DNA of 64,000 bases. Source: Salipiger marinus (GTDB lineage: Bacteria; Pseudomonadota; Alphaproteobacteria; Rhodobacterales; Rhodobacteraceae). Numbering within the stretch: the stretch's first letter is position 1; every line of letters begins with the position of its first letter. The stretch is taken from the NCBI RefSeq assembly GCF_900100085.1, contig NZ_FNEJ01000011.1, positions 62,001 through 126,000 on the forward strand, read 5' to 3'. A program made the translations under genes and the position numbers. This document shows, piece by piece, positions 1-7,658 of the stretch. The notes beneath the pieces were generated by a model that saw only the letters and a program-made list of their open reading frames with translations, searched no databases and was not told the origin of the DNA.

Positions 1-332
1 GGATGCAGCACGCGGCCCGTGGCGGGGGCGCTGACCAGCGGCGTCTCCAGCCAGAAGCCCGGCTGCGACGGATCCCCCAGCGAGGCGACGGTGCTGCCCA
101 GCATCTCGCCCTGCACCGAAGGCGCGGCACTGGCGGCACTGCGGTCCTCGGCACTGGCGGTGTCGAACTGGTCGGCGGTGCGGGCACCCGCTGCCGGGGC
201 GGGCGCTTCGGGCCGCGCCTCGGGGCGCGGTGCGGTGGTCACGGCGGCACTGTCCTGCTGCGGACCCGTGTCAAAGGGCAGCTGGCTGCAGGCCGACAGA
301 AGAAGGACGGTGGGGACAAGAAACGCTTTCAT
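1..332 (-). CDS. Partial lipoprotein of unknown function (N-terminal 110 residues)
   Basis: The gene reads leftwards from an ATG at 332-330 and runs off the window, so only the first 110 codons are seen. Residues 1-15 are a lipoprotein signal (MKAFLVPTVLLLSAC) with lipobox LSAC and Cys15 as the lipidated residue, so the product should be anchored in the envelope. A Pro/Ala/Glu-rich linker follows (about residues 16-60), then a conserved-looking stretch containing VASLGDPSQPGFWLETP. This resembles a small Rhodobacterales lipoprotein that databases often label D-galactarate dehydratase; nothing here supports that enzymatic name. It is divergent from moaA across about 80 bases. Confidence 0.75.
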   Translation of the reverse strand, partial: MKAFLVPTVLLLSACSQLPFDTGPQQDSAAVTTAPRPEARPEAPAPAAGARTADQFDTASAEDRSAASAAPSVQGEMLGSTVASLGDPSQPGFWLETPLVSAPATGRVLH

Positions 333-415
333 GCCGCAACCCTAGGACCATTGTCCCAAGCTGACAATGCGCAGATGGCTTGTGACGCGGCGGGAACGCG
401 CCTACATTCCCTGAC

Positions 416-1420
416 ATGACCCCGCTCATAGATCCCTTCCTTCGCCCGATTTCCTACCTGCGCGTTTCCGTGACGGACCGGTGCGATTTCCGCTGTGTCT
501 ACTGCATGTCGGAAAACATGACCTTTCTGCCCAAAAAAGACCTGCTGACGCTGGAAGAGCTGGACCGGCTCTGTTCCAGCTTCGTGCGGCTTGGCGTGGA
601 AAAACTGCGCATCACCGGGGGCGAGCCTCTGGTGCGGCGCGACATCATGACGTTTTTCCGCGCCATGACCCGGCATCTGGACAGCGGCGCGCTGAAGGAG
701 CTGACCGTCACCACCAATGGCTCGCAGCTGGAACGCTTCGCGCAGCCGCTTTGGGATGCGGGCGTGCGGCGGATCAATGTCTCACTCGATACGCTGGACG
801 AGAAGAAATTCGCCGACATCACCCGCTGGGGCCGTCTGCCGCAGGTGCTGCGCGGCATCGACGCGGCGCAGGCGGCGGGCCTGCGGGTCAAGCTGAACGC
901 CGTCGCGCTGAAGGGCTTCAACGAGGACGAGCTGTTCAGCATGACGGAATGGTGCGCCAGCCGGAACATCGACCTGACATGGATCGAGGTCATGCCCATG
1001 GGGGACATCGGCAACGAGGACCGGCTGGGGCAATACTGGCCGCTGAAGGAGCTGCGCGCCACGCTGGGCCAGCAGTATACGCTTACCGATCTGGCAGAGC
1101 GCACGGGCGGGCCTGCGCGGTATGTCCGGCTGGAAGAGACCGGGCAGAAGATCGGCTTCATCACGCCGCTCACCCATAATTTCTGCGAAAGCTGCAACCG
1201 GGTGCGGCTGACCTGCACCGGCGAGCTGTTCATGTGTCTGGGGCAGGAAGACAATGCCGACCTGCGCGCGCCGCTGCGCAACCATCCCGGCAGCGATGAC
1301 GTGCTGGAACAGACGATCCGCGACGCCATCGCCCGCAAGCCCAAGGGCCATGATTTCGACTATTCGCGGCAGGCCGTCGATGGCCGCGTCTCCCGCCACA
1401 TGAGCCATACCGGCGGCTGA
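416..1420 (+). CDS. moaA: GTP 3',8-cyclase MoaA (molybdenum cofactor synthesis)
   Basis: This radical SAM enzyme catalyses the first step of molybdopterin synthesis: it rearranges GTP to 3',8-cyclo-GTP, which MoaC converts to cPMP. The N-terminal SAM cluster motif CxxxCxxC is at Cys23, Cys27 and Cys30 ([10 protein letters not shown]). The second, substrate-binding cluster motif is CESC at Cys257/Cys260 with Cys274. The GGEP motif (ITGGEP) follows the first cluster. The protein ends in the twin glycine that the family needs for activity (SHTGG). Length 334 residues is normal. No other mo-cofactor gene is nearby, so it stands alone, with a strong terminator directly downstream. Confidence 0.97.
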   Translation: MTPLIDPFLRPISYLRVSVTDRCDFRCVYCMSENMTFLPKKDLLTLEELDRLCSSFVRLGVEKLRITGGEPLVRRDIMTFFRAMTRHLDSGALKELTVTTNGSQLERFAQPLWDAGVRRINVSLDTLDEKKFADITRWGRLPQVLRGIDAAQAAGLRVKLNAVALKGFNEDELFSMTEWCASRNIDLTWIEVMPMGDIGNEDRLGQYWPLKELRATLGQQYTLTDLAERTGGPARYVRLEETGQKIGFITPLTHNFCESCNRVRLTCTGELFMCLGQEDNADLRAPLRNHPGSDDVLEQTIRDAIARKPKGHDFDYSRQAVDGRVSRHMSHTGG

Positions 1421-1447
1421 TCCGCAGCGCCTGTCCCGGACAGCAGA

Positions 1448-1478
1448 ACGCCCCCGCAGAGGCTGCGGGGGCGTTTTT
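1448..1478 (+). terminator. Rho-independent terminator after moaA
   Basis: A GC-rich stem of about 12 bp (ACGCCCCCGCAG paired with CTGCGGGGGCGT, 1448-1459 and 1464-1475 approximately) is followed by TTTTT on the + strand. It lies between the converging moaA and OmpA-like genes and has a T tract only on the moaA side. Confidence 0.85.
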
Positions 1479-1495
1479 CTGTGCTATGCTGGCGG

Positions 1496-3487
1496 TCAGC
1501 TGCGCGGCTGCAGCAGCGGGGTGATGCGGCGCACGGCGGCGCGGCGGTTGGCGCGTTCATCCGCCTGCGTTTCCACCGCCAGATCACTTTCGCCATAGCC
1601 CTGCAGCACCATGTTTTCCGGCGGCACGTCGAAATATTCGCTCAGCGCCAGCGCCACGGATTCGGCGCGCCGGTCCGACAGCGCAAGGTTATAGGCCTCG
1701 CCGCCGGTGGCATCGGTATGGCCTTCGATCAGAAACACCTCGCCGGGGTTCTGCAGGATGATCTCGCGCATGGCATTGCCCAGCGACACCAGCGCCTGCG
1801 CTTCCTCGGGACGGATCGCGGCGGAATTGGTGGCAAACTGCACCGTGTCCACCGAAATCTCGGGCACCAGATGGCGCACGCGGTCGATGTTGCGGATCTG
1901 GTTCAGCGAGAAGCTGCGCCCGGCATCCTGCCCCTGACGGGTGGCAAGGGCTGCGGCCAGATCCTGTTCCTGCACGTCGCGGAAATTGATCCGGGCGGGT
2001 TCCTCCGTCTGCTGCGGCAGATCCGAGATCACCACTTCGCGCTGCTCTGCCGTGTCGTCGAACAGCAGCACCTCCTGCCCGTCCGGCAGCACCCGGCTGC
2101 GGCGCAGCACGCGGCCATCGGCGGCCTTGATGGTTTCGACCACGGTGCCATCGTCATAGGTGACGACGCTGCGGGTCGAGCCGTCATCATAGCGATAGGT
2201 CTGCACGTCCGATCCCGGCTGGCGCAGCAGCACGTCGTCATTGCGCAGCACGCGATACTGGCCGTTCTGTTCCACCACCACGCGGTCGCCGGTGTTCTGC
2301 ACGACCCGTTCGTCATCGTTGAGGATCTGGCTCAGCGCCAGCGTGCCCAGACCAAGGATCGCGGCGGCCTCGAAATTCGACAGCCCGTCCTCGTCGTCGT
2401 CATCATCGTCGTCGTCTTCGCTGCGGGCCTGCGGATTGGCCTGCAGACGGGTGGCAAAATCCTCGGCAGAGCTGCGGACATCGGCTTCGGTCAGCGATTC
2501 CTCGACCATTTCGGCCTCGCCCAGACCCAGCGCTGCGGCAGCGGCGGCAAGCGCACCGGTGGCGGTCTGCTGCGCGGATTCGGCCTGACGCGCGTCCTTG
2601 TCTTCGTCGGATTCAGCCTCGGCCTCAGCCTGCTCGGCCTCGTCCTGCGCGTCGGGGGCGGGCTGCCCTGCGGTCTCTTCGGTCTCTTCGGTCTCCGGCG
2701 TCTCGGGGCTGGCGGGCTGTTCCGCAGTCTCTTCCTCTTCGGCTTCGGTGTTCTGGGTCGCGGGGGCCTCTACCGGGGCGGCCTGCTGCTCGGGCGTGTC
2801 CTCTGTCTCGGGCTGCTCTGCGGTCTCCTGCTCTGCCTCTGGGGCGGGCTGCTCCGCCGTCTCCTGCTCCGCCTCGGGGCTGGCGGTGTCTTCGGCAGTG
2901 CCCTCAGCTTCGGTCTCAGCCGCCTCGGATGCATCCTCTGCCTCGGGGACGGCGATTTCCGGTGCGGGCGCTTCGGTGGGTGCGGCGTCCGGTTCCGCCT
3001 CGGGGGCGGGCTGCTCTGCGGTCACTTCGGGCGCGGCCTCCTCTGCGGGTGCCTGCGCGTCCGGGGTCGCCTGCTGCCCGGGGGCAACCTCAACCTCCGC
3101 CTCGGCCTTCGCGTCAGCTTCAGCGGCGGGCGCCTCCTGCTCCGGCGTCTCGGGCGTCGCCTGCACCTCGTCGCGGGTGGCGGCGTCGTCCTTCATCTCG
3201 CGCAGATCCTCGACCGCCTCGCTTTCGCTATCGGGGGCGTCCTGTGCTGCGGCATCCGGGAGCGCGTCGGCGGGTGTGGCCGCCTCCCCTTCCACCGCCT
3301 CACCTGCGGGCAGACCCTCGGGCGCGGCAGCGCCTTCGGCGGCGGCGCGGCAGGCTTCGGGATCCTGCGCTTCGGCACAGGCGCTGAGTTCCGGGGCGGC
3401 CTGCTCGGCCTGCTGGGCCGCGACGGGCAGCGTCAGGCTGGCGGCCAGCGCAAGGGCAGTGGTGGATTTCAGAAAACGCAGCGTCAT
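1496..3487 (-). CDS. OmpA-family protein with long acidic Ala/Pro/Glu-rich region
   Basis: The protein has 663 residues. Residues 1-24 form a Sec signal peptide (ends LTLPVAAQQ). Residues about 25-300 are a low-complexity Ala/Glu/Pro/Thr-rich segment with imperfect repeats around AEQPAPEAEQETAEQP. A run of eight Asp residues follows near residue 360, then a hydrophobic stretch (AAILGLGTLALSQIL), a region of Asp/Gly-rich strands (QTYRYDDGSTRSVVTYDDGT), and a C-terminal OmpA peptidoglycan-binding domain (about 545-655, with FATNSAAI, EGHTDATG and LSDRRAESV). No N-terminal beta-barrel is recognisable, so it is probably a periplasmic or outer-membrane-linked protein tethered to the wall. The repetitive region makes long open frames appear on the opposite strand; those are artefacts. 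Confidence 0.85.
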   Translation of the reverse strand: MTLRFLKSTTALALAASLTLPVAAQQAEQAAPELSACAEAQDPEACRAAAEGAAAPEGLPAGEAVEGEAATPADALPDAAAQDAPDSESEAVEDLREMKDDAATRDEVQATPETPEQEAPAAEADAKAEAEVEVAPGQQATPDAQAPAEEAAPEVTAEQPAPEAEPDAAPTEAPAPEIAVPEAEDASEAAETEAEGTAEDTASPEAEQETAEQPAPEAEQETAEQPETEDTPEQQAAPVEAPATQNTEAEEEETAEQPASPETPETEETEETAGQPAPDAQDEAEQAEAEAESDEDKDARQAESAQQTATGALAAAAAALGLGEAEMVEESLTEADVRSSAEDFATRLQANPQARSEDDDDDDDDEDGLSNFEAAAILGLGTLALSQILNDDERVVQNTGDRVVVEQNGQYRVLRNDDVLLRQPGSDVQTYRYDDGSTRSVVTYDDGTVVETIKAADGRVLRRSRVLPDGQEVLLFDDTAEQREVVISDLPQQTEEPARINFRDVQEQDLAAALATRQGQDAGRSFSLNQIRNIDRVRHLVPEISVDTVQFATNSAAIRPEEAQALVSLGNAMREIILQNPGEVFLIEGHTDATGGEAYNLALSDRRAESVALALSEYFDVPPENMVLQGYGESDLAVETQADERANRRAAVRRITPLLQPRS

Positions 3488-3554
3488 GGCATCATCCTTA
3501 TGGTTCCCCGCGCGGACGCGGTTTGCTTCTAAACGCGGCAGATGCGGAAAAAGT

Positions 3555-4823
3555 TCACTTCTGCCCGGGGGCAGTCTCGATCATGCGCAGCAGTCGGTCG
3601 CGGTCGCCATGGTCATCGGGACGCGACAGCGCCTGTGCCAGATCCTCCAGCGAAGCGATGGAATGGCCCGCACGGAAGCTGTCCACATGCGGCAGCATGG
3701 CGCGGATGCCCGCCGCCTTCGGCGCAAAGCCGTCCCAGCGCAGCAGCGGGTTGAGCCAGATCAGACGGCGCGAGGAGAGGTGCAGCCGCTCCATCTCGCG
3801 CGAGAGGGCTCCGGCATCGTCGCGGTCAAGCCCATCGGTGATGAGCAGTACCACCGCGCCCTGCCCGGTCACCCGGCGCGACCAGTCCCGGTTGAAGCCG
3901 TACAGGCATTGCCCGATGCGGGTGCCGCCCTTCCAATCCTGCGCCTCTGACCCTGCCGCCCTCAGCGCCGCGTCGACATCGCGGGCGCGCAGGTGGCGGG
4001 TGATGTTGGTCAGCCGGGTGCCGAAGGTGAAGGCATGCACCTTGGCCCAGCCCTGCCCCTTCTGGTTGGCGACGGCATGCAGGAAATGCAGCACCATGCG
4101 GGAATATTGCGCCATGCTGCCCGAGATGTCGCAGAGCACCACCAGATTGGGCCAGCGCGGACGCGGACGCAGACGGGCAAGCCCGCGCACCTCGCCGCCC
4201 TGCCGCAGCGCCGCGCGCAGGGTGCGGCGTGCATCGATGCGCGGCCCATGCGGGCTGGGTTTGCCCCGGCGCGAGGCGATGGGGGTGACCGGCAGGCTCA
4301 GCCGGGCCAGCATGCGCTTGGCCTGCGCGATCTCCTCGGTGGACATCTGTTCGAAATCGAGGGTCTTCAGCCGTTCCTCGGTCGAAAGGGTAAAGGCGCT
4401 GTCCACCTCGATACGGGTGGCGCCCTCGTCCTCGGGGTCGGGCATCTGCGGCAGGCTGTCGCCCAGAAGCGCCTGTGCCGCGCGCTTTTCGGCGGATTGC
4501 GCCGGTTTTTCCTCCTGCACGCCACGGACCGAGGGCAGCAGCAGCGACATCATGTGTTCAAGATAGCGCGGATCGCGCCAGTAGAGCCGGAACACCTGTG
4601 CAAAGACCACCCGATGTTCGGGGCGGCTGACGAAACAGGCATGCAGCGTCCAGTAGAAATCCATCCGGTCGGTGAAGCCTGCCGCCTCCACCGCGCGCAC
4701 CGCGTCGATCGCCCGCCCCGACCCCACCGGCAGCCCGGCCCGGCGCAGGGCGCGGGCGAAATGCAGGATGTTCTGGGCAAGCCGGGGCTGGTCCGGCAGG
4801 GAAAGCGGGGCGTAATCGGGCAT
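3555..4823 (-). CDS. VWA-domain protein, CoxE-like
   Basis: This 422-residue protein resembles the CoxE/YehP-type von Willebrand A proteins that work with MoxR AAA+ ATPases in metal-centre insertion or complex remodelling. The N-terminal half is helical (LPDQPRLAQNILHFARALRR). The VWA domain is C-terminal, with the metal-ion-dependent adhesion motif DISGS near residue 233 and the later acidic motif LITDGLDRDD near 328. The MoxR gene ends 84 bases upstream on the same strand, with a family A hairpin repeat in between. No CO dehydrogenase or other obvious client gene is adjacent, so the substrate is unknown. Confidence 0.85.
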   Translation of the reverse strand: MPDYAPLSLPDQPRLAQNILHFARALRRAGLPVGSGRAIDAVRAVEAAGFTDRMDFYWTLHACFVSRPEHRVVFAQVFRLYWRDPRYLEHMMSLLLPSVRGVQEEKPAQSAEKRAAQALLGDSLPQMPDPEDEGATRIEVDSAFTLSTEERLKTLDFEQMSTEEIAQAKRMLARLSLPVTPIASRRGKPSPHGPRIDARRTLRAALRQGGEVRGLARLRPRPRWPNLVVLCDISGSMAQYSRMVLHFLHAVANQKGQGWAKVHAFTFGTRLTNITRHLRARDVDAALRAAGSEAQDWKGGTRIGQCLYGFNRDWSRRVTGQGAVVLLITDGLDRDDAGALSREMERLHLSSRRLIWLNPLLRWDGFAPKAAGIRAMLPHVDSFRAGHSIASLEDLAQALSRPDDHGDRDRLLRMIETAPGQK

Positions 4824-4842
4824 GGGCTGTGCCTTTGGGCTG

Positions 4843-4895
4843 GGGCCGGACCGGGGGCGCTGCCCCCGGACCCCCGGGATATTTCTGGCCGAAGG
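4843..4895 (+). repeat. Repeat family A, copy 1 (short form)
   Basis: The copy contains the hairpin GGGGGC-GCT-GCCCCC, then GGACCCCCGGGATATTT and a tail related to CTGGCCGAAGGAAGG. It lies between the MoxR and VWA genes, both read leftwards. It lacks the extra middle stem seen in copies at 17.96, 49.31 and 60.93 kb and closely matches the copy at 16.52 kb. Confidence 0.85.
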
Positions 4896-4907
4896 AAGGG
4901 GCGCGGG

Positions 4908-5816
4908 TCAGGTCGGGACGGGCATGGCGCGGGCCTGTTCCAGCAGGCGCTTCGCCTCGGAGCCCTGAATGCGGGCGATGTCATCCTGATATTTGAGGAT
5001 CGCCCCCAGCGTGTCCGAGATCACCTGCGGCGACAGGTCGATCACGTCGAGCGCCAGCAGGCATTTGGCCCAGTCGATGGTTTCGGCCACGCCCGGTTTC
5101 TTGAAGATGTCCTCGGTGCGCAGCGCCTGCACGAAGCCGACGATCTGGCGGCTGAGCGTGTCGGCCAGCCCCGGCGCGCGGGTCTGCAGGATGTCGAGTT
5201 CGCGGTCAAAATCCGGGTAATCGACCCAGTGATACAGGCAGCGGCGTTTCAGCGCGTCATGCACCTCGCGCGTGCGGTTGGAGGTCAGGATGACGATGGG
5301 GGGCTCGGGGGCCGTGATCGTGCCAAGCTCGGGGATGGTCACCTGAAAATCCGACAGCGCCTCCAGCAGGAAGGCCTCGAAGGGTTCGTCGGTGCGGTCA
5401 AGCTCGTCGATCAGCAGCACCGGGGCGCCGGCGGGATCGGGGCGCATGGCCTGCAGCAGCGGGCGTTCGATCAGAAAGTCGGGGCCGAACAGATCCTGCT
5501 GCAGCGCCTTGCGGTCGGGGGCGCCCTGCGCCTCTGCGGTGCGGATGGCGATCATCTGCGCGGCGAAGTTCCATTCATAGACGGCGGTGCTGGCGTCGAG
5601 CCCCTCGTAACATTGCAGCCGGATCAGGCGGCGGCCCAGCGTCAGGGCCAGCGCACGGGCGATCTCGGTCTTGCCGGTGCCTGCCTCGCCTTCCAGAAAC
5701 AGCGGGCGGCCAAGGCGCAGCGCCAGAAACACCACCGTGGCCAGGGGCCGGGCGCAGACATAGCCGGTTGAGGCCAGTCGGGTCACGACCTCGTCGATGG
5801 ATGCGGGGTTCTGCAT
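4908..5816 (-). CDS. MoxR-family AAA+ ATPase
   Basis: A 302-residue AAA+ ATPase of the MoxR/CoxD type. These act as chaperone-like remodelers together with a VWA-domain partner. Walker A is GEAGTGKTE (about residues 41-49), Walker B is VLLIDELDRTDE (about 131-142) and the sensor-like element is LTSNRTRE (about 176-183). It is the first gene of a two-gene unit with the VWA protein downstream. A divergent glycosyltransferase operon starts about 165 bases away. Confidence 0.92.
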   Translation of the reverse strand: MQNPASIDEVVTRLASTGYVCARPLATVVFLALRLGRPLFLEGEAGTGKTEIARALALTLGRRLIRLQCYEGLDASTAVYEWNFAAQMIAIRTAEAQGAPDRKALQQDLFGPDFLIERPLLQAMRPDPAGAPVLLIDELDRTDEPFEAFLLEALSDFQVTIPELGTITAPEPPIVILTSNRTREVHDALKRRCLYHWVDYPDFDRELDILQTRAPGLADTLSRQIVGFVQALRTEDIFKKPGVAETIDWAKCLLALDVIDLSPQVISDTLGAILKYQDDIARIQGSEAKRLLEQARAMPVPT

Positions 5817-5896
5817 GGCGGTCCTCCTCTGTCTTTGTTGCTGCCCGCCTGCCGCGCCCCGGTCAAGTGGGCTTTGGTCGCGGATCCGCCGCCGCG

Positions 5897-5925
5897 TTGA
5901 CGCGCGGCGCCGCCGGTGCCATGCT
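5897..5925 (+). promoter_or_regulatory. Weak candidate sigma-70 promoter for the glycosyltransferase operon
   Basis: TTGACG at 5897-5902 and CATGCT at 5920-5925 are separated by 17 bases. The -35 is good and the -10 poor (3 of 6). It lies about 58 bases before the start of the first glycosyltransferase gene. Confidence 0.3.
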
Positions 5926-5940
5926 GGCCGCGAGGCGCAA

Positions 5941-5958
5941 GGGCCCCCAAGGGGGCCC
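5941..5958 (+). promoter_or_regulatory. Leader hairpin 24 bases before the glycosyltransferase start
   Basis: GGGCCCCC and GGGGGCCC are perfectly complementary arms separated by AA, giving a very stable hairpin. It ends 24 bases before the ATG at 5983. There is no T tract, so a role in mRNA stability or translation is more likely than termination. Its function is inferred only from structure. Confidence 0.4.
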
Positions 5959-5982
5959 CTTCAGGCGGGCACGGGAACGGTC

Positions 5983-7029
5983 ATGAGCAGCAGGGGCGGC
6001 GCGCCGCGCGTGACCGCGGTGACATGCGTGAAGAACGAAGGCCCCTTCCTGCTGGAATGGGTGGCCTTTCACCGGCTGATCGGCGTCACCGACTTTCTGA
6101 TCTATTCCAACGACTGCGACGATGGCACCGAGCCGCTGCTGGACGCGCTGGCGCCTTGGGGCGTGGTGCATCTGCCCAATCCCGCCCGGGGCCGCAGCTA
6201 TCAGATGGAGGCGCTGCGCCATGCCGCGCGGCAGGAGGTGGTGCGGGGCGCCGACTGGGTCTGGATCGCGGATGTGGACGAGTTTCTGAACATCCATGCG
6301 CCGGGTCATGACATCGCCGCACTTATTGCCGCCTGCGGCGACGTGATGGCAATCTCCGTCAGCTTCCAGTTCTTTGCCAATGACGGGATCGGCGCCTTTG
6401 CCGACGCGCCGGTGATCGGGCAGTTTTCCCGCTCGCACAATCCGGATCTGTGGGGGGCGGAAACGGCGATCGAGGTCAAGACCCTGGTGCGGCGCGATTT
6501 TCCGCTGTGGTATTACGGCGCGCACCGGCCGTTTTTCCGCACCGGACTGCCCGGCGAGGAGCGGCCGCGCTGGTGTGACGGGTCGGGGCGCGCGGTGCCG
6601 GAGGTATTCCGCGATGCGGCCTCCCCCCGCTGGCGGCTGCGGGTTCCGGCGGCAGGGGCGCGGCAGCTTGCGACGCTCAACCATTACGCGCTGCGTTCGC
6701 TGGACAGCTATCTGGTGAAATCCGACCGGGGCGACGTGAACCGCGCGGGCCGGGTCTTTGCCGAAGATTACTGGCAGGAACGCAACGATCCCGCATGGCA
6801 GGATCTGTCGATCCAGCGCCATCTGCCCGCCCTGACCGCAGCACTGGCCAAGATGAAGGCCGATCCCCGGCTGGGGCCGTGCCATGCCGCCTGCGTCGCG
6901 GCCCATCGCGCCAGGATCGCGGCACTGGCCGCCGATCCCGCCACCGCGGCCCTGCGCGCGCGTCTCTCAGCCCTGCCCGCCCTGCCCCCCGGCGAAGCCG
7001 AACTTCGCGCCGAGTTGGGGCTGGCATGA
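5983..7029 (+). CDS. Glycosyltransferase, family 2/92-like
   Basis: This 348-residue protein resembles the bacterial glycosyltransferases of the GT2/GT92-like group that transfer sugars to polysaccharides or glycoconjugates. The N-terminus has VTCVKNEGPFLLEWVAFHR and IYSNDCDDGT, as in this group. A DVDEF acidic motif at residues 97-101 is the likely metal/nucleotide-sugar site. NHYALRSLDSYLVKSDRG is a C-terminal signature. I chose the ATG at 5983; the open frame extends upstream to 5797 but that part crosses the leader hairpin and is not protein-like. Its stop overlaps the next start (ATGA). The closest relative in the window is the C-terminal half of the 759-residue protein two genes downstream. 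Confidence 0.85.
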   Translation: MSSRGGAPRVTAVTCVKNEGPFLLEWVAFHRLIGVTDFLIYSNDCDDGTEPLLDALAPWGVVHLPNPARGRSYQMEALRHAARQEVVRGADWVWIADVDEFLNIHAPGHDIAALIAACGDVMAISVSFQFFANDGIGAFADAPVIGQFSRSHNPDLWGAETAIEVKTLVRRDFPLWYYGAHRPFFRTGLPGEERPRWCDGSGRAVPEVFRDAASPRWRLRVPAAGARQLATLNHYALRSLDSYLVKSDRGDVNRAGRVFAEDYWQERNDPAWQDLSIQRHLPALTAALAKMKADPRLGPCHAACVAAHRARIAALAADPATAALRARLSALPALPPGEAELRAELGLA

Positions 7030-7658
7030 CGGTGCGGGTCATCAACCTTGGCCTGCCCAAAAGCGGCACGACCACGCTGGCGGTGGCGCTGGAGAAGGCG
7101 GGCTGGCGCGTGGCGGATTACCGGCTGCGGCGCGGCAAATGCCCCGATCCCGACATCGCGGGCAGTTTCGTGGCGCGGCAGCTTTATGACGGCTATTTCG
7201 GCGCGGGCGATCCGCTGCTCCGGCTGCAGGGCTTTGACGCGCTGTCGGAGATCTCGGTGCTGACGCGGCGGCTTTGCCTGTGGCCGCAGACCGATTTCGG
7301 CCTGATCGAGGCGCTGCGCACCCGCCACCCGGATCTGCGCTTTGTCGCCTCGATGCGCGATCCGGGCGAGATGGCGCAGTCCATGCTGCGCTGGTCCGAT
7401 CTGGGCACCGACCGGCTGCCGCAGGGCTCGGTGCCGGGCCTGCCGCGCGGCTATGGCGAAACCCGGCTGGAGCGCGCGCAGTGGATCGCGGCGCATCATG
7501 CCTTCCTGCACCGGATGTTTGCCGGGGATCCCCGGTTTCTGGCCTATGACACAAGCGATCCCACCGCCCCCGCGCGCCTTGGGGCCCATCTGGGCCTCAG
7601 CCTGCCGTGGTGGGGCACGGCCAACAGCAACCGCCAGACAGCATCGGGACGCGCATGA
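7026..7658 (+). CDS. Sulfotransferase-like protein
   Basis: This 210-residue protein has the 5' PAPS-binding loop near its N-terminus (LGLPKSGTTTLAVAL, residues about 7-21), and a later MRDPGEMAQSMLRW segment that fits the 3'-phosphate-binding region of PAPS-dependent sulfotransferases. It is probably cytoplasmic and would sulfate a glycan or lipid-linked sugar made by its neighbours. It is a little shorter than typical sulfotransferases (250-300 residues). The ATG at 7026 overlaps the stop of the upstream glycosyltransferase, and its own TGA overlaps the start of the fused glycosyltransferase, so the three are translationally coupled. The acceptor cannot be told from the sequence. Confidence 0.75.
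   Translation: MTVRVINLGLPKSGTTTLAVALEKAGWRVADYRLRRGKCPDPDIAGSFVARQLYDGYFGAGDPLLRLQGFDALSEISVLTRRLCLWPQTDFGLIEALRTRHPDLRFVASMRDPGEMAQSMLRWSDLGTDRLPQGSVPGLPRGYGETRLERAQWIAAHHAFLHRMFAGDPRFLAYDTSDPTAPARLGAHLGLSLPWWGTANSNRQTASGRA

Noticed and set aside
1-332. Naming the partial lipoprotein D-galactarate dehydratase
   Set aside because: That label is common in databases for similar proteins, but a short lipid-anchored protein with a Pro-rich linker has no enzyme features.
1481-3532. 683-codon open frame on the plus strand
   Set aside because: The opposite strand encodes an OmpA domain protein with signal peptide; the plus frame is a by-product of the Ala/Glu/Pro repeats and reads as Gly/Leu-rich repetition.
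2598-3950. 450-codon Ser/Ala-rich frame that looks like an adhesin
   Set aside because: Its repeats are the antisense of the acidic repeats in the OmpA-like gene and it continues antisense into the VWA gene.
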